From: Paracamarosporium sp. OC-R06-R3
Lineage: Eukaryota; Ascomycota; Dothideomycetes; Pleosporales; Didymosphaeriaceae
Direction: 5' to 3'
Length of the DNA: 64,000 nucleotides
Assembly: GCA_019828545.1 (NCBI GenBank)
Contig: JACVRA010000139.1
Location: forward strand, 85,554 to 149,553
Positions within the stretch are counted from its first letter, which is position 1, and every line of letters starts with the position of its first letter. Both the position numbers and the translations under genes were made by a program. The notes below the pieces were generated by a model that was not told where the DNA came from, ran no database searches, and worked only from the letters and a program-made list of their open reading frames with translations. Shown here piece by piece: positions 1 through 10,453 of this stretch.

Positions 1-607
1 AAGGCTCGAGAGCTTTTGAACTGTTTGCGTTGCTCAGCCGCTGGTTTCCTGCTCAACGCTCAGTGGGCAGCCTGAAACTGGGACGGGACCCCTGCAACAG
101 ACACGACTTTGTGCGCCACATGCACCGCCGCAGCCCCTCCACACAACCTGACCAACCCGTTCTAAATATACCGCTGGCTCCCTGCATTGCGCGGCGTCGT
201 GACCTCATATCCAGACACAAAGAACTTCATGTGAACGTCCAACGAGCAAGAGGCAAGTCCAGCCCTCGCCGCTTGTCTGCTCGCACTTGGATCTTAGCAG
301 AGCATCCTTTGCAATTAGCTAGATTAGCTTGTGCATGGGGCGTGCGGCTGATGGCCATATCTGGGCGAGCAAAGCGAATCTGAGGCTAGCGTTCGCAAGG
401 CGGCTTATATCCGGTGAGTCGTATTCGAGATACCTTTTGCGCTACTCAGCCATCTTCCGACGAAGCTTGAGGCTGGTGGGTGTGTCGCCCGAGTCAAGTG
501 TAAACTCTAGTCACAATTCCCCAACAACGTCCTGCTCATAAGTCTACCTGGGTATCATAACATCCTCATTTCCCATGCGAAGTGGCCTCGAGCTCAGTCA
601 GCGCAGC
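1..607. other. Left edge, no supported gene
   Basis: The open frames here are short, Arg/Ser/Pro-rich and show no recognisable domain or convincing splice structure. The segment probably holds the 3' flank of the phosphatase gene that ends at 608, and perhaps part of a gene cut by the window edge. I see no RNA gene or repeat in it. Confidence 0.4.
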
Positions 608-1251
608 TCAGCTCAACTCGCCCTTCTCTAGCGCCTCCAGAAACGCCCGGGAGAACCTCACGGCCTGATCGTACGCCGTGGTGAACCCGTCGTTCCCACC
701 ATAGTACGGATCCTGCACCTCCTCACCCCTCCCACCCCTCCGCTTCTTACCTCCAAAGTCTCCAAACAGCATGACCTTCCCCACGCCCTCCTCGCCGCCC
801 TTGCGCTTCACCTCGCGCGCACGCAGCTCCAATAGGTCTTCCAGGTTGTAGTCGTCCATGGCTAATATGTAGTCGAACTCTGCAAAGTCCGAAGCTGATC
901 TGAATTTGCGCGCCGCGTGTGTGTACGTGGTTATGCCCTTCTTCTTGAGCGTCTGCATGGTGCGGGAGTCCGGGTCGTCGCCGACGTGGTATGCGCCGGT
1001 CCCGCACGAGTCGATATTGCGTATAAGAGGATGAGGTGAGGCAAGCGGCGCACGGGTCAACGACTGGAAGACGCCTTCAGACATGGTCGAGCGGCCTGCT
1101 GAGGTTAGCTGGAGTACAAAAGACATGTCTAGCGCTTCAGGCCGTGGTGCAAGTACGTACAGATATTTCCCAGGCAGACGAAAAGAACGGACACCGCCCT
1201 GGGAGATGCGTTGGACTGCGCATTGGCGGCGATGGATTCCCCTGCCGTCAT
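608..1251 (-). CDS. LTP1: Low-molecular-weight protein tyrosine phosphatase
   Basis: Two exons on the minus strand (1161-1251 and 608-1095) joined by a GTACGT...CAG intron give 192 residues. The splice restores the P-loop CLGNICRS: C26-(X)5-R32 is the phosphate-binding cysteine/arginine signature of class II (LMW) tyrosine phosphatases, and it lies across the exon junction. The general-acid Asp-Pro motif is present as QDPYYGG (about D159) near the C-terminus, where the family has it. The family hydrolyses phosphotyrosine through a phosphocysteine intermediate in the cytosol. The length is slightly above the usual 155-165 because of an about 20-residue N-terminal extension and a Lys/Arg/Gly-rich insertion before DPYY. 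The start at 1251 is the only Met upstream of the P-loop strand in that exon. It is divergent from the hydrolase gene at 1531, with a shared 280-bp promoter. Confidence 0.9.
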
Positions 1252-1530
1252 TGTGAAAGGTTTGGTAGGTGCGTTCTCGGTGTGTAAAGCAGAGGTTGAA
1301 TGTTTATCGAGCCGAGGCGGTCCAAAAGGTTGATCGGCAGGGCCCGATGACGGTAGCGGGGCACCCCGGTTCCCTTAAGCTACGAAACCCTATAAACATA
1401 GTCGCCCGCTACAATCCCAAAATACGCCGTCGACGCCTAAATCGCATACACACCGCTTCCCAAGGCTTTCCTCTAAATATACAGGCACTGAGCGCACTTT
1501 CCCACAAGCTTCGAGCCCCACAAGACCTGC

Positions 1531-2019
1531 ATGCCCCTCCACTCGCCCTCACCGGCAACCCACCGCATCGAAGCCGTATCCAAACACCTCTCCCCCAGCA
1601 CCACCCCACGCCCAATGGCCGCCGAAAAGAAAACCCCAATCACCTGCCACGTCCTGGACACGTCTCTAGGCCGCCCAGCCCCCTCCATCCCCGTCATCCT
1701 CACGCTGCACAACCCCCCCTACGACCTATCCGGGCTCGCCTTCACCGGCACAACCAACGCAGACGGCCGCGTAACAGCATGGTCACCGTCAACATCAGAA
1801 TTCGGCGACATTACCTTGGACATGGTGTTTAAGCGCGAGGGCGACCAGAAGTACAGCCTGACGTTCGACACGGAGAGTTACTTTGGGGAGAGAGGCGTCA
1901 AGACGTTTTTTCCAGAGGTGGAGGTCAAGTTTTTGGTGCGGAGCGATGCGAAGAGTGAGCATTACCATGTGCCGGTTTTGCTGAGTCCGTTTGGGTATAC
2001 GACGTATCGGGGGTCGTAG
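1531..2019 (+). CDS. 5-Hydroxyisourate hydrolase (transthyretin-like), probable peroxisomal
   Basis: An uninterrupted frame of 162 residues. The core ITCHVLDTSLGRPA opens the HIUase/transthyretin fold, and the protein ends in the family signature YRGS. The enzyme converts 5-hydroxyisourate to OHCU, the step after urate oxidase in purine breakdown. Two starts are possible: Met at 1531 or an internal Met at 1615 (MAAEKK). I chose 1531 because the extra 28 residues contain RIEAVSKHL (residues 12-20), which matches the PTS2 peroxisomal targeting consensus at R1, I2, V5, S6, H8 and L9. Plant and animal HIUases are also known to use PTS2, so the extension probably directs the enzyme to the same organelle as urate oxidase. 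No intron is seen. It is divergently oriented to LTP1. Confidence 0.9.
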   Translation: MPLHSPSPATHRIEAVSKHLSPSTTPRPMAAEKKTPITCHVLDTSLGRPAPSIPVILTLHNPPYDLSGLAFTGTTNADGRVTAWSPSTSEFGDITLDMVFKREGDQKYSLTFDTESYFGERGVKTFFPEVEVKFLVRSDAKSEHYHVPVLLSPFGYTTYRGS

Positions 2020-2490
2020 GAGTTATATATGAGAGGAAAATAGTTGCGAGAGGGTGACCTAAAAGAGCTGTGTGGTATGTGTAGAAAATGAGTGATTGGA
2101 AGCGGGAAATAGCTGAGGCAAAGTGGTGGTATAGCTTCAAGCCGGTTTCAGCATATTTCTATCTAAGGGCGGGATTACCGAAAAAGTACTTCAATGCAAT
2201 AGTCCATTTTCCGTTATCCGTACTATGAAGGAGGAACTTGAGTAAGAAGCCTATGCTGCCTTAGCGAAAATCGATCTCACTGAGTCATATTGGTAGTTAG
2301 CGGCCAGGGGTTCGGGCTGTGCATGGCACCGCCCTTTTCACACCATGTGCGGAGGCACATCTGTAGATCCATAAAACGGGCGAGCAGCCCTTTTATATCA
2401 ACCTGTACTTCGTCCAACCCGGTTCAGCAACACAACGTGCACATCCTACAACCCACCAGGATTCCACACTTCACCATCACCCACCCACCA

Positions 2491-2496
2491 TATAAG
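2491..2496 (+). promoter_or_regulatory. Probable TATA element of the SLOG-like gene
   Basis: TATAAG lies 87 bp upstream of the ATG at 2578. A pyrimidine/CA-rich, G-poor leader of about 75 bp follows, typical of fungal 5' leaders. The rest of 2020-2577 holds the 3' flank of the HIUase gene and no other supported feature. Confidence 0.45.
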
Positions 2497-2577
2497 AACC
2501 ACACTCCTCCTCCTCAGCCCACCTCCAAAAACAACAAACACCCTCCACAACCCACAACCCACAACCCAACTTCCCAA

Positions 2578-3165
2578 ATGGAGCACATCCAAGCCTCCAC
2601 CTCAACAAACCCAAACCTCTGCCTCTCGGGCGGCGCTGTTGGCGCAGACCACGAATGGGGCGCATCCGCCACACAAGCCGGGCACGCCGTGATCCACTGG
2701 GCATTCCCCACGCACCGCTCGTCCGTCCCCGCAGACACCATAATCCCCCTCACAGACGCACAGCTCTCCCTCGGCGTCCCCGCCATAAAATCCGCCGCCC
2801 GCACCCTGCACAAATCCCCACCCCGCAAACGCCACATCTGGCGGCTGATCCACCGGAATTACTACCAGGTCGCGTGGAGCGAGAGCTGCTATGCTGTCAC
2901 TGTGATCCGCGAGGGCGACAGGGTCGGCGGGACGGCGTGGGCGACAGTTATGTTTGCGCAGTTGCATCCTGGGAGTCGGAAGATGTGGGTTTTTGATCAG
3001 GAGAGGGATGGCTGGTTTCAGTGGGATGGGGTGGGGTGGGTGGCTATTGAGGGCGTGCCGCCGAGGCCCGAGGGCGTGTGGGCGGGCATTGGAAGTAGGG
3101 ATTTGAGGGAGAATGGGAGGAGGGCTATTCGGGTGTTGATGGGGGTTGAGAGGGAAGGGGAGTGA
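2578..3165 (+). CDS. SLOG/YspA-like Rossmann-fold nucleotide-binding protein
   Basis: An intronless frame of 195 residues. After a short leader the first strand and loop read LCLSGGAVGADHEWG (residues 14-28), the Gly-rich GG-x-x-GAD phosphate loop of SLOG (SMF/DprA-LOG) proteins. Later blocks also fit bacterial and phage SLOG members: HRNYYQV, a GGTAW turn (G-G-T-x-W), VFDQERDGWFQWD, and AGIGSRDLRENG near the C-terminus. SLOG proteins bind nucleotides or nucleotide-derived ligands; the function of this subgroup is not settled. I chose the Met at 2578 over in-frame codons back to 2290 because the upstream part is a low-complexity leader with a TATA box. The first half has very C-rich third positions and the second half G-rich ones, so codon use changes inside the gene. 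No operon-like partner is visible. Confidence 0.7.
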   Translation: MEHIQASTSTNPNLCLSGGAVGADHEWGASATQAGHAVIHWAFPTHRSSVPADTIIPLTDAQLSLGVPAIKSAARTLHKSPPRKRHIWRLIHRNYYQVAWSESCYAVTVIREGDRVGGTAWATVMFAQLHPGSRKMWVFDQERDGWFQWDGVGWVAIEGVPPRPEGVWAGIGSRDLRENGRRAIRVLMGVEREGE

Positions 3166-3464
3166 GGTGTGTGGGTTGGGAGTGCGTTTTGTAGAAGATG
3201 GGTTTGGGAACGGGATGTAATATTTTGGATATCATGGCGCTAGGGCGCTGGTTCTGATTGTGTGGTTATCTGGGTATAGTAAACGGTGCGATGAATTCAC
3301 CTTCAGACATGCCATAGGGTTCAAATAAGTAAAAAAACCAAAGGAAAAATAGAAAAACGAAATTAAAAAGCAAAACCCTCCAGCTAGACGACGACACAAA
3401 TAAAAGTGCTCAACACCCGAAAAAACTCCATGAACAAACACAAAGCCCTCCTAACCATCCCACC

Positions 3465-4274
3465 CTACTCTAAAAGCCACGCAATAACACCCACAAGCTC
3501 AACATCCTCTTCACCCCCAACAACCCCAAGACCACCCGTTCCCTCCACGACCACATCCCTAAAGTTCGCCCACATCTCTTCAAAATTGATGCCTATTTCC
3601 CTCAACACCTTCACCGCGTCAGCACTCTCCCTCAAGCACCCCACGACCCTCTCATCCAACATCCCCTTCACAGACCCAGCGGTTCCAAGCCGAAGCAACT
3701 GAGCCCGCGCCCTCATTTCCTTTTCAAGGGCGTTCACTTGGCGCATAGCGCGGGCGCTAGTTCCCACCTCGTCTGGCTCCTCTTCGGATTCGACTTCAGA
3801 ACCCGAGGTCAGACTACAAATCTCCCACGGCGCGGAAACAGGAGACATTGGCGGAGACAACGAGTCGCTCCAAGCGTAGTTGTACTCTATATCTAAAGAG
3901 TCATCGTCGTCCATCGAATCCTCTTCCTCTTCCTCTTCTTCCGTGTCGCTATCCTCGAACACAAGCACGGAGTAGTACGGTTCGAACCGGATTTGAAGAA
4001 GGATGAAGGCGGGGTCCTGCAGAATTGCGTCTTGCGGCCGCTCGGATTCCTTCTCACAGACTACGCCTCGACAGTTCGGACATGTCACCTTTTTGATGTT
4101 CGAATTCGCCCATTTGTCGAAGCACTCGTCGTGGAAGATGTGCTCGCAAATGTTGAGGGAGATCAGTTTGTCTTGCGTCTCCTCGGATAGGCAGATGGAG
4201 CAAGATATGGCGGGTTCGTTGATGGTGGGTTGATATGGCTTGGTGTGCTGTTTTGTGTCGACGTGGGTAGACAT
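3465..4274 (-). CDS. RING-H2 finger protein, putative E3 ubiquitin ligase
   Basis: A single-exon frame of 269 residues. Residues 25-72 form a RING: CSIC at 25-28, then CEHIFH, DEC and CPNC, giving the C3-H2-C3 order of a RING-H2 domain. The tryptophan in FDKWANS, before the last cysteine pair, is the usual E2-contact position. After the RING come an acidic run (TEEEEEEEDSMDDDD) and an Arg/Glu-rich helical C-terminus without other known domains. The likely role is ubiquitin transfer; partner and location cannot be read from the sequence. The start at 4274 leaves 24 residues before the RING. The upstream side contains a degenerate 14-nt array from about 4550. Confidence 0.75.
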   Translation of the reverse strand: MSTHVDTKQHTKPYQPTINEPAISCSICLSEETQDKLISLNICEHIFHDECFDKWANSNIKKVTCPNCRGVVCEKESERPQDAILQDPAFILLQIRFEPYYSVLVFEDSDTEEEEEEEDSMDDDDSLDIEYNYAWSDSLSPPMSPVSAPWEICSLTSGSEVESEEEPDEVGTSARAMRQVNALEKEMRARAQLLRLGTAGSVKGMLDERVVGCLRESADAVKVLREIGINFEEMWANFRDVVVEGTGGLGVVGGEEDVELVGVIAWLLE

Positions 4275-4549
4275 TTTGTCTTAGCTGTTAGGGTTGGAAC
4301 TGGACTTAGACTCACACTTGGAGTCGGAGTCGGAGTTATGAGAACGGTGTTCACGGCTTGTTTTGGAAGTGTGTAGTTAAGGTGGGAAATGAAGATGGAA
4401 GCAGTAGAGTCGGAACTTCATATGCGTTTAGTGAAATTGAATTCTTTGATAAAATGATGTTTTGTACCGAAATTTGAGCTTGAAGGTACATGGTGGAAGA
4501 GCCGTGGTTTCATGTTCAGCGAACCAAGGATGAGCAACTTCAGTATACA

Positions 4550-5107
4550 GTATTCGAAAATTGTTTTCAGAGAGCAGCATTCAGAGGATTTCGCCGTTGC
4601 AGCAAGTCAACTTCAGACAATTGACTTCGGAAAACGAGAAACGATGGGAAATCGCTTCGCTATCTAAGTCCAGCACGCAGCATTCTAAAGACATATTTTA
4701 GAAAACAGGGGTAAGACGATTTTACCGTCGTAGAAAACCAGATTGAGAAAACTGTATTCCAAAAATAAATTCAGAAAACGGGATACAGAAAATGCGATTT
4801 CGAAAATGGTGTTCCGTAGACTGTTCCACAAATTGTGTTAGCGAAAATTGTAATCAGAAAACAGTATTCACAAAACAGTCCTCAAGAACCATATCCAGAC
4901 CAATATGCCATTAGCTCACAATTTCGCTGCCTAAGCTCAACACGCCGTACTTTGGGAACTGTTTTCAGGAACCTGTGTTCCGTAATCTGTGTTGGCGAAA
5001 ACTGTAATTAAAAAACGGTATTCAGAAAATTGTATTTAGAAGCCTATGTCCGCAAACTGGATTAGCAAGAACCGCAATTGAAAAAGGGTATCTAGAACCC
5101 AGTCCCC
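4550..5107. repeat. Degenerate 14-nt periodic array
   Basis: Many consecutive 14-nt words fit the loose consensus AGAAAACTGTATTC. The clearest runs are 4732-4887 and about 4965-5107. In the second run nine successive words are exactly 14 nt long although their sequences differ. A unique-looking spacer around 4888-4960 carries a block (TTCGCTGCCTAAG at 4923) that resembles TTCGCTATCTAAG at 4656, an offset of 267 bp, so a longer unit also seems to have been duplicated. A 14-nt period shifts the reading frame at each step and stops occur in all frames, so it is not coding. It lies upstream of the RING gene. Confidence 0.75.
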
Positions 5108-6983
5108 ATCAACTCATCCCCCCAACCCACATCCAGCCAAAAGAAAATCGTGCACGCTTGAAAACCGGTAGTCATGCTAAGAATCCCTTCTGGCGGGGCG
5201 AAGACAGCTTCAAGTCTGTGTCTCCACAATCAACGTGTCCATTCGAATGTCCACCGCTCTCCATCTCTAGTACCAATTGCAAGTTAGGTAAATAGATACC
5301 GTAGTTTGAGAAGTATGCGTGCACAATGTCGCTCGGATCGGGCAACGGAACACTGTATCTACTGATTTGAAAAAGTGTATATTGCGACAGCCTTTCGGGG
5401 CAGGACAATGCGTGCGAACAAGCCAATCATGTGGTTCGAGTTTGGAACGTACGTGTAACGCGACGCCGGAACGTGGGGGTGGGGGGTTCGTGGCCGACCA
5501 CTTTTGGATGGTGATACAAGCGTCTCGAGGACTCGTGCAGTCCCAACATGTGGTCTATGCGCAGTATCGATCGATACCCGGATGTGTTTGTGCTTTCTCA
5601 AATCGTTCACGAGCCGAGAAATGCAGTCCATCTGCTGTTCACGGTTGCGCAAATACTCGGCGTCGTCGAGGTCCACGCTGACCGCCTCGGAGGGCTTACA
5701 ATTGCAGTGAGACATGTCACCACTCGTGCGGCGTTAGCGTCAGCATGGCCAATAAGCCGCAGACTCCTTGTCAGAGCCGCACGCGCTGGACGACATGTGG
5801 TCGTGCAACAGCCAGCGAACGGCCGTGTCCAACGCACAGAGGATTGTGTAGAAGGCAGTCCAGACGGCTAAGCGATTGGCGTGCTGCAATACACTGAACG
5901 TCGAGACCGATCGCATCGCGTCCCAACTGCGCTAGAGGCTGGCAATAACGGCCACGGCGGCGGCGATCGAGGGATGGAGGGCGATCGGGCGGCCAGCCTC
6001 ATCCGTCGGCAGCCGCAAACGGCAGCCGCTTTTCCGTGCGTCGGCGCCGGACCGCAAAGGACAGGCGCTGTCGATGTCGTCAGCAAAAAGGGACAGGCGT
6101 GTGCAGTCGTCGCGGGCGGTGGATGCTGGCACCGGCGGCCGTGGGTGGTGTGGGCCAGCAAATGCATGTACCGTCGACGGCAAAATGGATGGTGCGATGC
6201 GACAATCACTGCTCGTGGAGTGCGAGGGGGCCGTGGTGATTGGTAATGGGCACTTAAAGGAGCCGGGGCGCGCTGTAGCGTGGCGTTAGCGGGGCTTGGC
6301 GAGGAAGGAACCACCGCGCTTTTCTATGGGCAGGCGCGACCGATGACGTTTCCTCACCTCCTTCTTCACCTACGTCACGCATTCACCTCGAGCCTTGCCT
6401 GCACGCAACACCACGGCTGCGCGCATAGTCAGGCCATTTCAACTCCCACGAGACGACGCCTGCCCTCGCATGGTCCTTTGCGCGCCCGCGCGGACACGAG
6501 TGCAGCCACCACGCACACGGTAAGGGGCGCACGCGTGTTGACGTCACGCTTTTCTTTGCCGTCGCCCTCAGAGCATCCACGCCAGATCACAGATCGCTTT
6601 CTTGATTCGCAACCCCGCTTTCGGCGCTGCACCGAAACCAAGTGTTCCCTGGGGTACGCGCTGCTGTCCTGGTCGCGGCGCTTGGTGCTTGCTGGCCGCC
6701 GCTGCTGCTGCTCTGCTGTCGCGCTCGCCACTATTTTTCCCCCAAGCCCTGCGAAGCACCCTCGACGACGGCTGCACCCTTCGCATCGACGCCCATCGCA
6801 AAGCGCTCCATCCGCTGACAGGCTGTGTGTTAGAACCGACGTTGCTGCGATCCGCCCGCGAGTGTTGCGCCGTTGAGGCCCGGAGACGCATTTTTGGTGA
6901 GGTGAGAAAGGGTTGCTGGGCGGTTCCGCCGTAAGACGAAGATCTCGCTCAAGTCACCCGGCGACGTCATCTCAACCACCACC
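5108..6983. other. Long leader/promoter region of the bZIP gene
   Basis: 1.9 kb without a supported gene. The overlapping open frames on both strands are Arg/Pro/Ala-rich and mutually shadowing, as expected in GC-rich DNA. From about 5,880 onward the composition suits the promoter and long 5' leader of the bZIP gene that starts at 6984. A minus-strand frame at 5359-5715 (118 residues, no known domain) is the only one that looks even slightly protein-like, and I do not call it. CRE-type sites are present. Confidence 0.4.
6539..6546. promoter_or_regulatory. Perfect palindromic CRE (ATF/CREB site)
   Basis: TGACGTCA, the full consensus site for ATF/CREB bZIP dimers, lies 445 bp upstream of the ATG of the AtfA-like gene. 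Partial sites are at 6344 (TGACGT), 6371 (TACGTCA) and 6963 (GACGTCAT, about 15 bp before the ATG). The pattern suggests autoregulation. This is inference from sequence only. Confidence 0.5.
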
Positions 6984-9183
6984 ATGGCTGCCGCTACAAC
7001 AAACCCGCCGACGTCAACCATGTCGAGCCCCAAGGATAACGCGAAGAAGTCGCTCCCCAGCAAATCTGAAGGTACGTCGTGCTGTCGCATGCCCTCAATT
7101 GCCCTCGCCAGACCGTGCTGCCCTTGCGCTCGCCACTTGCGCCTGTCTGCATTCCGTCGTCGTGTGTCGCCGTGTCGTCATGGCCCTGTCGTCGTACTGT
7201 GACGCTGACCGTGCCTGTTGTAGACGTCGTCAAGGTCGAGGCTGCCGACAACGTACAGCGTGAGTCCTCTCCCAGCCCTCGCGACTCGTGTCGCCTTCCT
7301 TCAGCCATGCCCGTCGTGCTAACGCCTGCCACCAGCGACCACCCAGGACGCCACCACCTCAGACGCAAAGCCGGCCATAGCCAATGCGCCTTTGGGCCCG
7401 CCTCCGAAGCCGAACACCACTGGTGATACTCCGGACTACTTCAACACGTACGTGAATCCGCACACACACCCAAGGCGACCCGCCCAGGCTCTGAATCGCC
7501 GTTGCGTCGTCTCGCCCGAGCCATCAAGGCGTCTTTCGACGAAGATGCCATATGCTCGCCACGAGATCGATGCGCTGCTCGATTCAGATCCTTTGAACCT
7601 CTTCGACTGGTTGATGCTTTCTATCCAGTCGTCATGTCTCAGAGATAATCGCTAACATTCGACCAGGGTGCACAACACCTTTAGCGTCGAACCTAATCCA
7701 TTCGAGGCCTCATTCGGTATGCTCTTCCTCATCGACATGTTTGAACTGTATTACTAACTTCGTTCAGGTAACCCATCAGGACCTTCCGAAACTCCTGGCA
7801 AGACTGTCCTGCCCCCAGTTGCCAACATCACCTCACCATCACCACTTCCGGGTATTACCCCCGGTTGGCAATCGCTGCGCGCAGGACCGCTGAGCCCTGC
7901 TATGCTCACAGGTCCTACTAGCCAAACAGATTACTTCAGCGAGTCATTTAGAGGCTTCCCAACGCCCAACGAGTCTTCCTTGCGGACCGGTTTGACGCCT
8001 GGTGGGGGCGGGTCCATGTTCCCAGCGCCCAGTCCTAACACTCAAGCCATCTTCAACCTTCAAAGTACAGGTGTCACGCCCGGCACCGCCGAATTCCAGC
8101 AATCTGCTTTGCGTGCGGCTGCTCAAGCTAATCAAGGCAAAGCCATTGGTACATCGGGTCCCACCTCGCAACCCGATACCGTAACCGCTGGGATGGATCG
8201 GGCAAACAACTTCCCGCTGCAACAGCCTCAGCAGCGTCGTGCTCAGAACGACCCCTATGCCAATCACGACGTTAGTAACGCCGCCAATGATTTGCTTTCT
8301 TTTGCAACCCAGAACGGTGGTGCCCGTAACGGCCAACAGCCTTACCCCATGCCGCCTCAGCAGCAGGGGATGCACTCTGGGCATATGCCTGTCCAGCCTG
8401 TAAACCATGACAACAGTCGACGTAATACCAAGGGGTCTATTAACAGCATGACTGGCTCTGCCGACACCGGGGACTTCTCGGAAAGTGGACAGAGCGAGGA
8501 AGCCAAGACAAACACTCGCTCACGTGGTAAGAAGGGCGCTGCCAATGGAAAGCAGACTGCTGGCACAAAGCGAAAGGCAGAAGAGCCCAAGGGCAACAGC
8601 AGGAAAAAGAGTGTTGCGGCGTCCATTGGTGATGAGGACGAAGACATGCACTCTGACGATGACATCAAGAACGAGGAAATGGGTGGTAAGAAGATGACCG
8701 ACGAAGAGAAGCGTAAGAACTTCCTCGAACGGAATAGGTTAGTAACATGTCGTGGCTGTGTATCGAGTTCCTTTCTGACATAGTATCAGGGTTGCTGCAC
8801 TCAAGTGTCGCCAACGTAAGAAGCAGTGGCTTGCGAACCTACAGGCCAAGGTGGAGCTGTTTAGCACCGAGAACGATGCTCTCTCCGCGACAGTCACACA
8901 ACTGCGTGAGGAGATTGTCAATCTCAAGACACTTCTTCTTGCACACAAGGACTGCCCAGTCTCTCAGGCTCAAGGCTTGCATGGGGCCGCTATGAATAAC
9001 TTTCTTGGGAGCGACATCAATCACCAGAACCCGTATGGCATTGCCCAATTACAGCCCAATGGCGTGCATATGGGCATGCCTATGCAACCCAATGGCCAGA
9101 TGATGAACCGGTTCGTATTCCCATCCTCACGGGAACCAGGTGCAAGGGACCGGGAAAATGCATCCTACCCACACGATTACTAA
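6984..9183 (+). CDS. atfA: AtfA/Atf1-type bZIP transcription factor
   Basis: Six exons (6984-7071, 7224-7259, 7336-7447, 7667-7716, 7768-8737, 8790-9183) give 549 residues, every junction being in phase. The last intron splits the basic region: ...ERN R|VAALKCRQRKKQW gives the bZIP signature N-x7-R, followed by a leucine zipper with TENDALSATV and LREEIVNLK. N-terminal DYFNTVHNTF and NPFEASFG, and TGLTPGGGGSMFP further in, match the Aft1 homology regions of fungal Atf1/AtfA proteins. The middle is Gln/Asn-rich, then Lys/Glu-rich with an acidic patch before the bZIP. Family members bind CRE sites in the nucleus as targets of the Hog1/Sty1 stress MAP kinase and control osmotic, oxidative and conidial stress responses. 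Intron 3 (219 bp) is long for this genome. A perfect CRE lies in its own promoter. Confidence 0.92.
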
Positions 9184-10205
9184 GGAGCAGTCGCTTACGG
9201 ACTTCCAGATAAACCCACTGCTGGGAGTGCGCTGAGCGTGCGACTGCCTTTCAATCGACCACCTAGGCAGGCCAAAGGCATGTCTAGTCCGCGGGCCTCG
9301 GACACGCAACACCGACACTCACTATCACGATGACCCATATCTTTTTGTAATCTCCAGCACCTTCACCCTTTTTCCTCGGACGGTCCACCTTTCCTGGCAA
9401 CCAATGCATGGTCGGGCGTTCGGACTCAGGCGTACGTCACCTTGGCATCCCCATCCATCTCTCCAAAATCCTTCTGTCTGGATGGATGCGGGCTCGTCAC
9501 GCAAAATACGCGATCACGATATATACCTAACTCGTTTCCTTCCGTAACCTTTCTACACGTGTACATACAGGATGGTCTGTCGGCGGTTCTATCGGGGCGT
9601 TTGGGCGTAGATATACAGGGCTTTTGAGCGGGCACAAGTGGCTCTGGCTCTTTTTCTTTTTTTTCTTCCTTCTTTGGCTTGGTGTGAGTGATGTTGGGTT
9701 TGGCACGAGTTTGCCTTTCGTTCCTTCGCGTGGGATGAACTTGATGCATAGGGCCTTTTTTGGTGTGGCATGGTGGGGTGGGATGGCGAGTGGGTGTTAG
9801 ATGGATGGGTCGCGAGGCGAGGCGAAGTTGGTACGGTATGGTGTGGTATGGTGTTCTTGTACGTGTATGCGTGAATTGAATGGATTATTGTTCAATGTTC
9901 TCTCTTTTTTTGGGTGACTTGTGATGATTGGTGTGTGGTGTGTTTGAGGCGTTTTGCCTTGGGGAAGGATGGTACTGGTGAGAGTACTGGGTTTGGGTGT
10001 TGGGGTTTTGAGGTTGATGTGTGTGTGTGGAGGGTCGTGGGCGTGGCATTTATAACGCGTGATGCGGCCATGTAAGGTGCGTGGAAAATACTATCGAGAA
10101 TTAGTCGGAATGGTAAGTGTAAAAGGCGTGTTTTCTGCCGTCCGTATCTAGAGGGGATGCGGATGTAGAGGAAGTTAGAAGTTAGAGACAGTCCATCTTA
10201 CCTAT

Positions 10206-10289
10206 GCAAAGCTCTGCTGTCTGTGGAGGGATTGCAAGGCTCTACTCTCTATGAAGGGATCGCAAGGCTCTGCAGCCTACCTACACAAT
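10206..10289. repeat. 28-bp tandem repeat, about 2.7 copies
   Basis: Units beginning GCAAAGCTCTGC at 10206, GCAAGGCTCTAC at 10234 and GCAAGGCTCTGC at 10262 are spaced exactly 28 bp. Differences are mostly A/G transitions. No coding frame is supported. Confidence 0.7.
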
Positions 10290-10453
10290 GACATAAATAT
10301 TCAACCGTCACCTTACCTGTTGAGCCATGACTCGTTGCTATCCTCACCAAACCGTACATTTGCAATGACTCCCAAAGTCGGTGTCTCCTATGGGCTTGAC
10401 GGCTTAGTAAAGGTGTGGCTTTCGGTGCGCGGCTTGGCTGTGGTACCGACTTG

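Noticed and set aside
4550..5107. CRISPR-like or coding interpretation of the 14-nt array
   Set aside because: There are no constant repeats with unique spacers. The units are contiguous and degenerate, and a 14-nt period cannot hold a reading frame.
5172..5715. Two overlapping minus-strand frames (118 and 84 residues)
   Set aside because: The first begins MSHCNCKPSEAVS and looks slightly protein-like, but no domain, splice sites or homologous pattern could be recognised.
6280..6934. Plus-strand frames of 198 and 110 residues before the bZIP gene
   Set aside because: Arg/Ser/Pro-rich, overlapping each other in different frames, inside the likely promoter and leader of the bZIP gene.
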